From Devosia lucknowensis (GTDB taxonomy: Bacteria; Pseudomonadota; Alphaproteobacteria; Rhizobiales; Devosiaceae), in the NCBI RefSeq assembly GCF_900177655.1, contig NZ_FXWK01000001.1:310001-374000 (forward strand): DNA of 64,000 nt, written 5' to 3'. The notes below the pieces were generated by a model. The model had not been told where the DNA came from. It did no database searches and worked only from the letters and a program-made list of their open reading frames with translations. Every line of letters begins with the position of its first letter. The first letter of the stretch is position 1. This document shows positions 45,366 through 54,202 of this stretch, piece after piece. Both the position numbers and the translations under genes were made by a program.

Positions 45366-46109
45366 TTATGCGGCCTCCTTCGCGCCGGTGATCAGGGCGG
45401 TCACCTCTTCGGGTGACGAATGGGCGATCGCCTTGTCGGCAACCTTGGTACCGCGGCGCATGACGATGACGCGCTCGCAGACGGCAAAGACGTCCGGCAT
45501 GCGGTGGGAGATCAGGATGACGGCGATGCCGGCCTCCTTGAGGCGGTGGATGAGGTTGAGCACCTCGGCCACCTGGCGCACTGAAATTGCGGCTGTCGGC
45601 TCGTCCATGAGGATGAGCTTGGCGTCGGAAAGGCGTGTGCGCGCGATCGCCACGGCCTGGCGCTGACCGCCCGACATCTGCCGCACATAGTCGCCGGCGC
45701 GGGTTTCGGACTTGAGCTCGGCAAAAAGCTCGGCAGCGCGGGCATTCATGGCCGAATGGCGAAGAAAGCGGAACGGCCCGACCTGGCGCTTCATCTCGCG
45801 CCCGAGAAAGATGTTCTCCGCCGCGGTAAGGTTATCGGCGAGGGCAAGGTCCTGGTAGACGGTCTCGATGCCGAGACGCCGCGCTTCGCCGGGGCTGCCC
45901 ACCTGAGCGTGAGTGCCGTCGAATTCGAGCGAGCCTGCGGTGGGCTGGTAGATTCCCGAGATGATCTTGACCAGCGTGGACTTGCCTGCGCCGTTATCGC
46001 CCATGAGGCCGACAACCTCGCCGGGCTGGATCGAGAAGCTGACATCGGACAGGGCGCGGATGGCCCCGAACTCCTTGGTCACGCCCTTTAGTTCCAATAG
46101 TGCCAACAC
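45366..46109 (-). CDS. FrcA-type sugar ABC transporter ATP-binding protein (single domain)
   Basis: The 247-residue ATPase has Walker A GDNGAGKST, Q-loop VYQDLALADNLTAAEN, signature MSGGQRQAVAIAR, Walker B LILMDEPTAAI and H-loop ISHRMPDV. Sugar importers of the RbsA class normally have two fused domains (about 500 residues). This protein is a half-length version like FrcA of Sinorhizobium, so it should work as a homodimer. The start is GTG 46109, or possibly TTG 46106, which has better spacing from GGGAGG. Confidence 0.9.
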   Translation of the reverse strand: MLALLELKGVTKEFGAIRALSDVSFSIQPGEVVGLMGDNGAGKSTLVKIISGIYQPTAGSLEFDGTHAQVGSPGEARRLGIETVYQDLALADNLTAAENIFLGREMKRQVGPFRFLRHSAMNARAAELFAELKSETRAGDYVRQMSGGQRQAVAIARTRLSDAKLILMDEPTAAISVRQVAEVLNLIHRLKEAGIAVILISHRMPDVFAVCERVIVMRRGTKVADKAIAHSSPEEVTALITGAKEAA

Positions 46110-46245
46110 GTCCTCCCTTGTTGGCGATCATGGGCGAGCGATGACAAAGAACGGCCACGCACGATAACTCGTGCATGCGCGAAGCGTGTCCTGATCTTTG
46201 TCGATGTTGCCCCCGCCAGTCCTCCCCCGGCGGTGAGGCATAGTC

Positions 46246-46269
46246 GTACTACGCTTTTATTAGTAGTAC
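46246..46269. promoter_or_regulatory. Inverted repeat upstream of the sugar ABC operon
   Basis: GTACTAC-N10-GTAGTAC is a perfect 7-bp inverted repeat with an AT-rich spacer. It sits about 137 bases before the ATPase start in the 294-bp gap up to nadK. The same gap also holds GGTCAG-N5-CTGACC (46344-46360). Both are candidate regulator sites; no regulator gene is adjacent to identify them. Confidence 0.4.
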
Positions 46270-46403
46270 AATATGATAAATGCAGGCCATTGATGGGCGT
46301 ACGTCAGCGCTCAGCTAAAAACTAATCGCACAAGCTGTCAACTGGTCAGGCCAGCTGACCGATATGAGGGCCAAGGACGTGCAGGCGTCGGGGCGGGGTG
46401 GTC

Positions 46404-47186
46404 TTAGAAGCGGAACTGCTCGGTCAACACGCGCTCTTCGAGGCTCGTGCCCGGATCGAACAGCAGCGTTACGCCATGTGTGCGGTCTTCTTTCACCGTC
46501 ACTTCCTGGACATTGTGGAATTCCACATTATCGGCCACGGCGCTGACTGGTCGCTTGCCCGGTTCGCGCGTGATGAAGCGGACCGCGGCACGGTTGGAGA
46601 GGATTGCACCACGCCAGCGCCGGGGCCGGAACGGCGAAATCGGCGTCAGGGCCAGCAACTGGGCTTCGATCGGCAGGATCGGGCCATGCGCGGAAAGATT
46701 ATAGGCGGTCGATCCGGCCGGCGTGGACAGCAGCACGCCGTCACAGACCAGCTCTTCGAGCCGGACTTCGCCATCGACAATGATCTGAAGCTTGGCCGCT
46801 TGGTACGTGGAGCGGAAGAGGGAAACTTCGTTGAGCGCCAGCGCCGTGCGCGTACCTTCGGCCTGGCTGACAACGGTCATGGAGAGCGGGTAGATGCGCG
46901 TACTTTGCGCTGCCTCGAGACGTTCGCACAGCCGATCCTCGGAAAAGGCATTCATCATGAAGCCCACCGAGCCGAAGTTCATGCCGTAGACGGGCACGTC
47001 ACTTTTCATGGCGCGGTGCAGCGTCTGCAACATCAATCCGTCGCCGCCCAGGGCGACGATGATCTGCGCCTCATCGAACGGATAGTCACCATAGCGGGCG
47101 CGCAGGCGCGACGCGGCGGCGTCGGCATCGGGCGTGTCGTTGGTGACAAAGCAGATCTGTCGATTGGCCTGGCCGGTCGCTGTCAC
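46404..47186 (-). CDS. nadK: NAD kinase
   Basis: The 260-residue enzyme phosphorylates NAD to NADP. The GGDG motif is in [16 protein letters not shown], followed by [23 protein letters not shown] (the NE/D motif) and [23 protein letters not shown] choose GTG 47186, because it gives the usual length for Hyphomicrobiales (about 257) and similarity begins there. A TTG at 47255 would add 23 unsupported residues. Confidence 0.93.
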   Translation of the reverse strand: MTATGQANRQICFVTNDTPDADAAASRLRARYGDYPFDEAQIIVALGGDGLMLQTLHRAMKSDVPVYGMNFGSVGFMMNAFSEDRLCERLEAAQSTRIYPLSMTVVSQAEGTRTALALNEVSLFRSTYQAAKLQIIVDGEVRLEELVCDGVLLSTPAGSTAYNLSAHGPILPIEAQLLALTPISPFRPRRWRGAILSNRAAVRFITREPGKRPVSAVADNVEFHNVQEVTVKEDRTHGVTLLFDPGTSLEERVLTEQFRF

Positions 47187-47332
47187 GATTGTTCGCCCCA
47201 CTGGTTCAGGTCGTTGTCCGTCAAGGGACGACGATGCGGCTCGTATGCGGTTCAACGCAGCGGCAGCCCGCCTATGTACCCTCGGGCCCGCATAAAATGA
47301 ATAGGAAGAAAGACTGCGGCGTGAACGGGCCG

Positions 47333-48106
47333 TTAGCGGCCGCGGGCGTCGAGCAGCGCTTCGGCCACCTCGACGAACCCCAATCCGGCCGGGCGCGAGG
47401 AAATCCAGCGCGGGCGGGTGGGGAGGTCGGCCAGCACCGAAGCAATATTGGCGACCCCGAACGATTTGCCCACAAAGCCGAACATCGGGGCATCGTTGCG
47501 CGAGTCGCCGACAAACGAGACGAAGCGGGCGACATCGCCTCCGCTGACGCCAAATTGGCGCAGCACGCGGGCACTCATGGCCTGCTTGTCGTAGGGCCCA
47601 AGCCAGGTGTTGATGTGGACCGAACTGATGGCGACGGTGCCTCCCAGGGCTCTGATGCGGGCGGCAAGATCGTCAACGGCGTCGCGCGGGTGCCCGACAA
47701 TGTCGATAGCGACGTCGGCGACCCGCAGTCCCTGGTCATGCGCCAGTCGGAAGCGGCTGTCGAGCAGCGGTTCTATCGCCGCCAGATGCGCCTCCTGCCG
47801 GTCGCGCTGGCGCTGTTCGTCATCCCAGAACTCGATTGCCGCACGATTGCCTTCTGCCGTCATGACGAAGGCGCCGCTTTCCCCGATGGCGGCGACCACG
47901 GGCCAGGCCCGCACGATATGCTCGCACCAGCCCGCTGACCCGCCAGTCACCGGAACGATGTCTATCCCGGCCTCGCTCAGGTCCCACAGTGCCTGATAGG
48001 TCTGTGGCAGCAGGCGGCCTTCGGTGGTGAGCGTGTCGTCGATATCGGTGAAAAGATAGCGCACGCCGCTGAGGTCTTCGGGAGTGGGGGAGGGGCCCTG
48101 AAACAT
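47333..48106 (-). CDS. HAD superfamily (IIB/Cof-like) phosphatase
   Basis: The 257-residue protein has motif [15 protein letters not shown], with the nucleophilic Asp and acid Asp. Motif II is VPVTGG, and motif IV is [15 protein letters not shown]. The large cap between motifs II and III is type IIB, as in Cof, sucrose-phosphate and mannosyl-3-phosphoglycerate phosphatases. It is the last gene of the ugp operon and overlaps the DeoR gene by 1 base. It may dephosphorylate a product of imported glycerol phosphates or a sugar phosphate; the substrate is not known. Confidence 0.87.
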   Translation of the reverse strand: MFQGPSPTPEDLSGVRYLFTDIDDTLTTEGRLLPQTYQALWDLSEAGIDIVPVTGGSAGWCEHIVRAWPVVAAIGESGAFVMTAEGNRAAIEFWDDEQRQRDRQEAHLAAIEPLLDSRFRLAHDQGLRVADVAIDIVGHPRDAVDDLAARIRALGGTVAISSVHINTWLGPYDKQAMSARVLRQFGVSGGDVARFVSFVGDSRNDAPMFGFVGKSFGVANIASVLADLPTRPRWISSRPAGLGFVEVAEALLDARGR

Positions 48107-48891
48107 CAGGCGGGCTCCGTTTCACAAAGCACGACCTCCGTGCCCGCGTCGGACAGCGCGGCAGCCGCAACGCCATCCTCGGGCAATCTATCGGTGAACA
48201 GCGTGGTGACCCGACCGAATGGCACGACCCGCACCGAAGCGTCGCGGGTCCACTTGCTGATATCAGCGGCGAGAAACTGGATGCGCGAATTGGCGATCAG
48301 GGTCGTCGTGGTCTGTGCTTCCGAATAACTGAAATCCAACACGCCCTTTTCGGGATGCAGGGCGCCGGCACCGATCACGGCGTAATTGGCGTAAAACTTT
48401 TCGAAGAACTGCAGCGAGTCCGCGCCCACCACGTCGCGGTCGTTGTGGCGGAGCAGGCCGCCGGTCATATGCACCTCGACCTGCGGCGCCTCGCACAGCA
48501 TGAGCGCCACGTCGATATTGTTGGTGACGACGCGCAGTCCCTTGTGGCCGCGCAGGGCCTCGGCGACGAACTGCACGGTACTGCCGATGCCCATCGACAC
48601 CGTCGAGCCCGGCTCGATGGCTGCGGCGATGCGGGCGGCGATCCTGCGCTTGGCAGCACTGTTGAGGGCGGCGCGGGCATTGATCGAAATGTTGCGGCTT
48701 TCCACGGGCGCATCCACCCCGCCGTGGAAACGGCGGGCATAGCCGATGTCGCACAGCGCGTTGATGTCGCGCCTGATCGTCTGGGTCGTGACCGCATAGC
48801 GGGCCGCGAGCTGCTCGATATATTGAGCACCCTCGGCCTCGATCAGGGCCAGAATATCGCGTTGCCGGCTCGACAGCATGTCTTGCCCCAT
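48106..48891 (-). CDS. DeoR-family transcriptional regulator (GlpR-like)
   Basis: The 261-residue protein has the DeoR N-terminal HTH: SSRQRDILALIEAEGAQYIEQLAARYAVTTQTIRRDINALCDIGYARRFHGGV, with the TIRRD recognition helix. A C-terminal sugar-phosphate sensor domain follows (GSTVSMGIGSTVQFVAEAL, VTNNIDVALMLCEAPQVEVHMTGG). It is encoded inside the ugp operon, 10 bases after ugpQ. It probably represses that operon until glycerol 3-phosphate or a related ester binds. Two matching palindromes upstream of ugpB are its likely operators. Confidence 0.92.
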   Translation of the reverse strand: MGQDMLSSRQRDILALIEAEGAQYIEQLAARYAVTTQTIRRDINALCDIGYARRFHGGVDAPVESRNISINARAALNSAAKRRIAARIAAAIEPGSTVSMGIGSTVQFVAEALRGHKGLRVVTNNIDVALMLCEAPQVEVHMTGGLLRHNDRDVVGADSLQFFEKFYANYAVIGAGALHPEKGVLDFSYSEAQTTTTLIANSRIQFLAADISKWTRDASVRVVPFGRVTTLFTDRLPEDGVAAAALSDAGTEVVLCETEPA

Positions 48892-48901
48892 GATGACCCC
48901 G

Positions 48902-49648
48902 CTACCCCAGGAAGACCTTGGGGTCGTCGGTGATGACGCCGGTGAGACCGGCATCCCAGAAGGAAACCAGTTGCACAGGATCGTTGCAGGTCCAGGCGCG
49001 CACCTTGATGCCCCGCTTGCTGGTTTCTTCAAGCAAACCGATGCTGAGCGCCTTGAAATGCATGTGGATGGTTTTGGCCGGAATGGCCTCCAGGCGTGCC
49101 TCCCAATCGTCTGGCGGACGCACCCAGAGCATCGCCATTTCGAGGTCTGGCTCGAGGGCGGCCATGGCCTTGAGCGCCTCGGCGTCGAAGCTCGAGATCA
49201 TGATGTCGGTTTTGGCGGACCGCCTGGCGATGTCGGCCTGTACGGCGCGCACCAGCTGGTCGAGCGACTTGTGGTGCTTGTGCTGCTTGATTTCGACATT
49301 GGCGCTGAGGCCGAGTTCGCCCAGTGCGGCAATCGTCTCGGCAAGCGTCGGAATGCGTTCGTCGGCGAAGCGTGCGTCGAACCATGCGCCGCCGTCGAGC
49401 GCACCGATCTGTGCGGCGGTGAGCTCGCCGAGCGGACCCTGGCCTGAACTGGTGCGGTCAACCGTATCGTCATGGATGACCATGAGCGTGCCGTCGGCGC
49501 TGAGCGCCACGTCGAGCTCGACCCACTTTGCACCGGCTTCCGCCGCGGTACGGAAGGCCGCGATCGTATTCTCGGGCGCGATGGCCGACGCGCCGCGGTG
49601 GGCCTGGACTTCGTTGCTGGTGGGGCCGGGATAGGAAGGAGATGTCAT
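48902..49648 (-). CDS. ugpQ: Glycerophosphodiester phosphodiesterase
   Basis: The 248-residue TIM-barrel enzyme hydrolyses glycerophosphodiesters to glycerol 3-phosphate and an alcohol. QAHRGASAIAPENTIAAF carries the first catalytic His and the PENT motif. ELDVALSADGTLMVIHDDTVDRT carries the metal-binding Glu/Asp and the second catalytic His. WTCNDPVQLVSFWDAGLTGVITDDP closes the barrel. There is no signal peptide, so it acts in the cytoplasm on material imported by UgpBAEC. It is 44 bases after ugpC. Confidence 0.94.
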   Translation of the reverse strand: MTSPSYPGPTSNEVQAHRGASAIAPENTIAAFRTAAEAGAKWVELDVALSADGTLMVIHDDTVDRTSSGQGPLGELTAAQIGALDGGAWFDARFADERIPTLAETIAALGELGLSANVEIKQHKHHKSLDQLVRAVQADIARRSAKTDIMISSFDAEALKAMAALEPDLEMAMLWVRPPDDWEARLEAIPAKTIHMHFKALSIGLLEETSKRGIKVRAWTCNDPVQLVSFWDAGLTGVITDDPKVFLG

Positions 49649-49692
49649 GAGGCGTCTTCGTGTGAGGGTGGCAGGCCCTTAGGCTGATTGTG

Positions 49693-50751
49693 CTACAGAT
49701 TTGCGACAGCGGCGTCGGTTCGACGGCCTGTCTGGGCGTTGAAGGGATGGATGTCGGCGGCGCGAGCGTAGAGCATGACTTCTGACCCTTCCGCAATATC
49801 CGGGCGTCCTGGCACGCTGAGCACGACAGACTGGCCGGAACGCTCGATCCGCACGTGGAGATGACTTTCCCAGCCGATCGGTTCGAGCAGTTCCGCTGTG
49901 CCCTTGAGCGCGATGGACGACCCGTCCTGCGGCGCCAGGAACAAGGCGTCGGGCCTGATGCCGATGACGTCGGTGCCTGGAGGAAGCGCGCTCGCGTCCG
50001 GACCCTCGGGCAGTGCGGACACCGGAATGAGATTCATCGGCGGTGAGCCGATGAAGCCCGCCACGAACAGGGTCGCGGGGCGATCGTAGACCTCGGTCGG
50101 CGTGCCGAGCTGTTCGACGAGGCCTCCATTCATTACCACCAGCCGATCGGCAAGGGTCATGGCCTCGAGTTGGTCGTGGGTGACATAGAGGCTGGTGGTC
50201 TTGAGGCGCCGCTGCAACTTGCGGATTTCGACGCGCATCTGCACGCGCAGCTTGGCATCGAGATTGCTGAGCGGTTCATCGAAAAGGAAGGCCGCCGGTT
50301 CGCGCACGATGGCGCGGCCCATGGCTACGCGCTGACGTTGACCGCCCGAGAGCTGCCGCGGCTTCCTCTCGAGCAGGGCGCCGATCTCGAGAATGTCGGC
50401 TGCCTCCCGGACGCGACGGTCGATTTCTTCGCGCGGCGTGCCGCGGTTCTTGAGGCCATATTCAAGGTTCCCGCGCACGGTCATGTGCGGGTAGAGCGCA
50501 TAGTTCTGGAACACCATGGCGATGTCGCGCTCGGCCGGCTCGGCCTTGACCACGTCGCGCCCGCCGATCTCGATACGCCCCTCGCTGACCGTTTCAAGTC
50601 CCGCCACCATGCGCAGGAGCGTGGACTTGCCGCAGCCGGACGGGCCGACCAGCACGATGAGTTCGCCATCGGCAACGCGGAGATTGACGCCTTTAACGGC
50701 TGGAACATTGCCGTAGTTTTTCTTGAGGTCGATCAGGTCGATCGTGGCCAT
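49693..50751 (-). CDS. ugpC: sn-Glycerol-3-phosphate ABC transporter ATP-binding protein
   Basis: The 352-residue MalK-type ATPase has Walker [11 protein letters not shown]-loop [14 protein letters not shown], signature [17 protein letters not shown], Walker [17 protein letters not shown] and H-loop VTHDQLEAM. The C-terminal TOBE/OB-fold domain (from about 240) may receive regulatory input. It serves UgpA and UgpE. It is 3 bases after ugpE. Confidence 0.92.
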   Translation of the reverse strand: MATIDLIDLKKNYGNVPAVKGVNLRVADGELIVLVGPSGCGKSTLLRMVAGLETVSEGRIEIGGRDVVKAEPAERDIAMVFQNYALYPHMTVRGNLEYGLKNRGTPREEIDRRVREAADILEIGALLERKPRQLSGGQRQRVAMGRAIVREPAAFLFDEPLSNLDAKLRVQMRVEIRKLQRRLKTTSLYVTHDQLEAMTLADRLVVMNGGLVEQLGTPTEVYDRPATLFVAGFIGSPPMNLIPVSALPEGPDASALPPGTDVIGIRPDALFLAPQDGSSIALKGTAELLEPIGWESHLHVRIERSGQSVVLSVPGRPDIAEGSEVMLYARAADIHPFNAQTGRRTDAAVANL

Positions 50752-50754
50752 GGC

Positions 50755-51603
50755 TTATTTCTCCGTTTCCACGAGGCCTTTGACGAACAGGCGCTGCATG
50801 AAGATGACGACAAGGACGGGAGGGAGCATGGCCAGGATCACCGAGGCCATGACGAGGTTCCAGAGCGGTTCGGCATCGGCCGTGGCAGCCAGCCGCTTAA
50901 TGCCCATGACCACGGTGTAATATTTGCTGTCGGTGGTCACGAGCAGGGGCCAGAGATACTGCACCCAGCCATAGATGAAGAGGATGACGAACAGCGCCGC
51001 GATATTGGTGCGCGAGAGGGGCAGGAGGATATCGCGGAAGAACTTCATGGGCCCCGCGCCATCGACGCGGGCCGCCTCCATCAATTCGTCCGGCACTGTC
51101 AGGAAAAACTGGCGGAACAGGAAGGTCGCCGTCGCCGAAGCGATCAGCGGCAAGGTGAGCCCGACATAGGAATTGAGCAGGCCCAGGTTCGCCACCACCG
51201 CGAAGGTGGGAATGATGCGCACCTCGACCGGAAGCATGAGCGTGATGAAGATGATCCAGAACGCCAGCAGCCGGAACGGGAACTTGAAGAACACGATCGC
51301 ATAGGCCGAGAGCAGCGAGATGGCGATCTTTCCGACAGCGATGATGACCGCGATGATGAACGAATTCATCAGCATGATCGACAGCGGCGGTGCGCCGGCA
51401 GTGGAGATGCCTTCGGTGAGCATGCGGCCGTAGTTTTCAACCAGATGCGGGCCGGGCAGCAGTGGCACCAGGCCCCGCATGAAGTCGCCGCTGCCGTGGG
51501 TCGAGGCGACAAATGCCAGATAGACCGGAAACACCACGATGACGACGCCGACGATGAGCACCGCGTGGGTGAGGATGCTGAGCCAGGGGCGATTTTCTAC
51601 CAT
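50755..51603 (-). CDS. ugpE: sn-Glycerol-3-phosphate ABC transporter permease UgpE
   Basis: The 282-residue inner membrane protein of the MalG type has six hydrophobic segments and the EAA loop MEAARVDGAGPMKFFRDILLPLSRT. MVENRPWLSILTHAVLIVGVVIVVFPVYLAFVAS opens it, as in UgpE. It is encoded 12 bases after ugpA. Confidence 0.92.
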   Translation of the reverse strand: MVENRPWLSILTHAVLIVGVVIVVFPVYLAFVASTHGSGDFMRGLVPLLPGPHLVENYGRMLTEGISTAGAPPLSIMLMNSFIIAVIIAVGKIAISLLSAYAIVFFKFPFRLLAFWIIFITLMLPVEVRIIPTFAVVANLGLLNSYVGLTLPLIASATATFLFRQFFLTVPDELMEAARVDGAGPMKFFRDILLPLSRTNIAALFVILFIYGWVQYLWPLLVTTDSKYYTVVMGIKRLAATADAEPLWNLVMASVILAMLPPVLVVIFMQRLFVKGLVETEK

Positions 51604-51615
51604 ATTCCGGGCTCC

Positions 51616-52500
51616 CTAATACTGTACGCGCCGCTCGATGTAGCGGAACTGGACGACGGTGAGGACGATGACGATGAACATCAGCACCACCGACTGGGCG
51701 GCCGACGAGCCGATGTTGAGGCCGAGGAAGCCATCGGCATAGACCTTGTAGACGAGGATATTGGTCGCCTGGTTCGGGCCGCCATTGGTGGTGGCGTCGA
51801 TAAGGCCGAAGGTGTCGAACATCGCGTAGTTGATATTGACGATGAGCAGGAAGAAGGTCGTCGGCGACAGCAGCGGGAATACGATGGTCCAGAACCGCTT
51901 GAACGGGCCGGCGCCATCGATCGCCGCCGCTTCGGTGAGCGACTGCGGCACGGATTGCAGGCCCGCGACGAAGAACAGGAAATTGTACGAGATCTGCTTC
52001 CAGCTGGCCGCGATCACCACCAGGATCATGGCCTGGTTGCCATCCACCCGGTGGTTCCAGCTGATGCCGAGGCCTCGCAGCAGGTAGGGGGCGATGCCGA
52101 TGGTGGGATTGAACATGAACCACCAGAGAATGCCGACCACGACAGGTGCGACGGCGTAGGGCCAGACGAGCAGGGTCGTGTAGGCGCGGTTGCTCCTGAT
52201 CACCCGGTTGACCGCGACAGCCAGCAGCAGCGACAGGCTCATGGACAAAAGGGTGACTGAAACCGCGAAGATCGCCGTCTTGCTCAGCGAATTGAGGTAG
52301 CCAGGCTCGGCAAAGAGCCGCAGGTAGTTGTCGAACCAGATGAAGGTGGTGCGGAAACCGAAGGGATCTTCACGCTCGAAGGACGATTTCACGGCCTGCG
52401 CGGCTGGCCAGATGAAGAAGATCAGCGTCACTGCCAGCTGCGGCGCCAGCAGCGCATAGGGCAGGACCCTGTTCGGAAAAATGGTGCGCTTGGTTTGCAT
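51616..52500 (-). CDS. ugpA: sn-Glycerol-3-phosphate ABC transporter permease UgpA
   Basis: The 294-residue MalF-type permease starts [23 protein letters not shown]. It contains the conserved [13 protein letters not shown] periplasmic stretch typical of UgpA and the EAA loop [25 protein letters not shown]. Six membrane segments are visible. It is separated from ugpB by 100 bases with two hairpins. Confidence 0.93.
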   Translation of the reverse strand: MQTKRTIFPNRVLPYALLAPQLAVTLIFFIWPAAQAVKSSFEREDPFGFRTTFIWFDNYLRLFAEPGYLNSLSKTAIFAVSVTLLSMSLSLLLAVAVNRVIRSNRAYTTLLVWPYAVAPVVVGILWWFMFNPTIGIAPYLLRGLGISWNHRVDGNQAMILVVIAASWKQISYNFLFFVAGLQSVPQSLTEAAAIDGAGPFKRFWTIVFPLLSPTTFFLLIVNINYAMFDTFGLIDATTNGGPNQATNILVYKVYADGFLGLNIGSSAAQSVVLMFIVIVLTVVQFRYIERRVQY

Positions 52501-52536
52501 GGGCCGGAAGCTCCCCCAAAGTCAGGTCCAGATGGA

Positions 52537-52592
52537 CCGGGCGGCCATCGACCGCCCGGCCAAACCGCCCCGATGCAATGACCGGGGCGGTT
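52537..52592 (-). promoter_or_regulatory. Two tandem hairpins between ugpB and ugpA
   Basis: CCGGGCGG-N7-CCGCCCGG (52537-52559) and AACCGCCCC-N12-GGGGCGGTT (52563-52592) lie between the ugpB stop and the ugpA start. Neither is followed by a T-run. They probably limit read-through and protect ugpB mRNA, so that binding protein exceeds permease. Confidence 0.55.
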
Positions 52593-52600
52593 GGCTCGGA

Positions 52601-53926
52601 TCAGCTGTTGGCGGCTTCGAAGTCGCGAAGGATCTGATTGCCGCGCTGTACGGCGGCATCGAGAGCTTCCTGGGCGGTCTTGCTGCCCGAAAGCAGCGCC
52701 TCGAATTCCTCATCCACCGCGGTACGGACCTGTGTCAGGTTGCCGAAGCGCACGCCCTTGGAATTGGCCGTCGGCTCACCCCGGGTGATCTGGTTGATCG
52801 CGATGTCCGAACCTGGATTGGCTTCGTAATAGCCCTCTTCCTGGCCCAGCTCGTAGGCGGCATTGGTGATCGGCAGATAGCCGGTATCCTGGTGCCACTG
52901 GGCCTGGACTTCAGGGCTCGAGAGGTAGGTGAAGAACTTCGCGACGCCCGTATAGACTTCCGGAGCCTTGCCATTGAGCGCCCAGAGCGTGGCGCCGCCG
53001 ATGATCGAGTTCTTCGGATCGGTGGTCACGTCGTCATAGTAGGGCAGCGGAGCGAACCCGACTTCGAAGTCCTTGGCATTGTTGATCACACCGGCACGCG
53101 AGGCCGAGGAGTTCATGTAGATGGCGCATTCCTGCGCGTAGAATTTGGGTGGTGCGTCGGCGCCGCCGACCGGGCCGCCATACTGGAAGATACCCTCGTC
53201 AGCCCATTTCTTGAGATTGTCCCAGTGCTTGACCTGCACAGGACCATTGAAGGTGAACTCGGTGCCCAGGCCGCCGAAGCCGTTTTCCAGCGTACCGTAG
53301 GGCTGGTCATGGATCGCCGAGAGATTTTCGGTCTGGATCCAGCTGACCCAACCGGTGGTGAAGCCGCAGGGCGCTGCCCCGGACTCGACGATCTGGCGCC
53401 CCATGGTTTCGAGTTCGGCCCAGGTCTTGGGCGGCGCTTCCGGATCGAGCCCGGCTTTTTCGAAGACGTCCTTGTTGTAGTACATGATCGGGGTGGACGA
53501 ATTGAACGGCATCGACAGGATGTTGCCGTTGGTGTCCGAATAATAGCCGGTCACGGGGGCGAGGAAGCCCGCCGGATCCCACGGCTCGCCAGCATCCGCC
53601 ATCAGCTGGTACACCGGATTGACGGCGCCGGTCGCCGCCATCATCGTGCCCGTACCGACTTCAAAGACCTGCACGATTGCCGGCTGCTCATTGGCGCGGA
53701 ACGCAGCGATGGCCGCCGTCAGGGTTTCGGGATAGGTGCCCTTGTAGGTGGGAACCACCACATAGTCGTCCTGGCTGTCGTTGAAGCCCTTGGCAATGGC
53801 TTCCAGCTTCTGGCCCAGTTCCGCGTCCATAGCGTGCCACCAGGCGATCTCGGTCTGCGCCATTGCCGGGCTCGCGGACAAGATGGCGGCCAGCCCGACC
53901 GTCAGACACAACGTGTTCTTGGACAT
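52601..53926 (-). CDS. ugpB: sn-Glycerol-3-phosphate periplasmic binding protein
   Basis: The 441-residue protein has a signal peptide (MSKNTLCLTVGLAAILSASPAMA) and a family 1 binding-protein fold: TEIAWWHAMDAELGQKLEAIAKGFNDSQDDYVVVPTYKGTYPETLTAAIAAFRANEQPAIVQVFEVGTGTMM. This opening, with WWHAM and YKGTYPETL, is diagnostic for UgpB. The central SMPFNSSTPIMYYNKDVFEKAGLDP also fits. It binds glycerol 3-phosphate and glycerophosphodiesters. It heads the seven-gene operon. The start at 53926 is fixed by the signal peptide. Confidence 0.94.
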   Translation of the reverse strand: MSKNTLCLTVGLAAILSASPAMAQTEIAWWHAMDAELGQKLEAIAKGFNDSQDDYVVVPTYKGTYPETLTAAIAAFRANEQPAIVQVFEVGTGTMMAATGAVNPVYQLMADAGEPWDPAGFLAPVTGYYSDTNGNILSMPFNSSTPIMYYNKDVFEKAGLDPEAPPKTWAELETMGRQIVESGAAPCGFTTGWVSWIQTENLSAIHDQPYGTLENGFGGLGTEFTFNGPVQVKHWDNLKKWADEGIFQYGGPVGGADAPPKFYAQECAIYMNSSASRAGVINNAKDFEVGFAPLPYYDDVTTDPKNSIIGGATLWALNGKAPEVYTGVAKFFTYLSSPEVQAQWHQDTGYLPITNAAYELGQEEGYYEANPGSDIAINQITRGEPTANSKGVRFGNLTQVRTAVDEEFEALLSGSKTAQEALDAAVQRGNQILRDFEAANS

Positions 53927-54014
53927 GCTCACTCCCTTTGTTTTTTGGCCGGAGCCTCCCCGCTCCGTGCTGAGCAAACGGTAGCATTGGGAAGCGCCTT
54001 TGCAACCCAAAAAA

Positions 54015-54028
54015 GTTCATATGAACAT
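54015..54028. promoter_or_regulatory. Palindromic operator candidate 1 upstream of ugpB
   Basis: GTTCATATGAACAT contains the perfect 12-bp palindrome GTTCATATGAAC. It lies about 90 bases before the ugpB start, in the 276-bp divergent gap to the Na/Pi cotransporter gene. A second copy with one base change is found 127 bases away. The DeoR regulator encoded in the operon is the obvious candidate ligand. Confidence 0.6.
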
Positions 54029-54141
54029 TCGCGTACATCCCGTGCACGTGCATCAGATGATTATCTATCTGATTTATATGGTGTTTATGGTTATGGCGCT
54101 GAGCAGTGTCAGAGCTTGTATCAATGCGTTGCGCCGCGGGC

Positions 54142-54155
54142 GTTCATGTGAACAT
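54142..54155. promoter_or_regulatory. Palindromic operator candidate 2 upstream of the Na/Pi cotransporter
   Basis: GTTCATGTGAACAT differs from copy 1 by a single central base (13 of 14 identical). It sits 48 bases before the cotransporter start. The 127-bp spacing is about 12 helical turns. Between the copies lies another dyad, ATCAGAT-N8-ATCTGAT (54052-54073). Confidence 0.6.
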
Positions 54156-54202
54156 CATGAGGAGCCGGTGTTGTCGTCCCGCCGGCAGATCCAGAGAAGG
54201 CC

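Noticed and set aside
50170..52260. Open plus-strand frame of 696 codons over ugpC-ugpE-ugpA
   Set aside because: It spans three well-identified minus-strand genes and is Asp/His/Arg-biased low-complexity sequence, a shadow frame.
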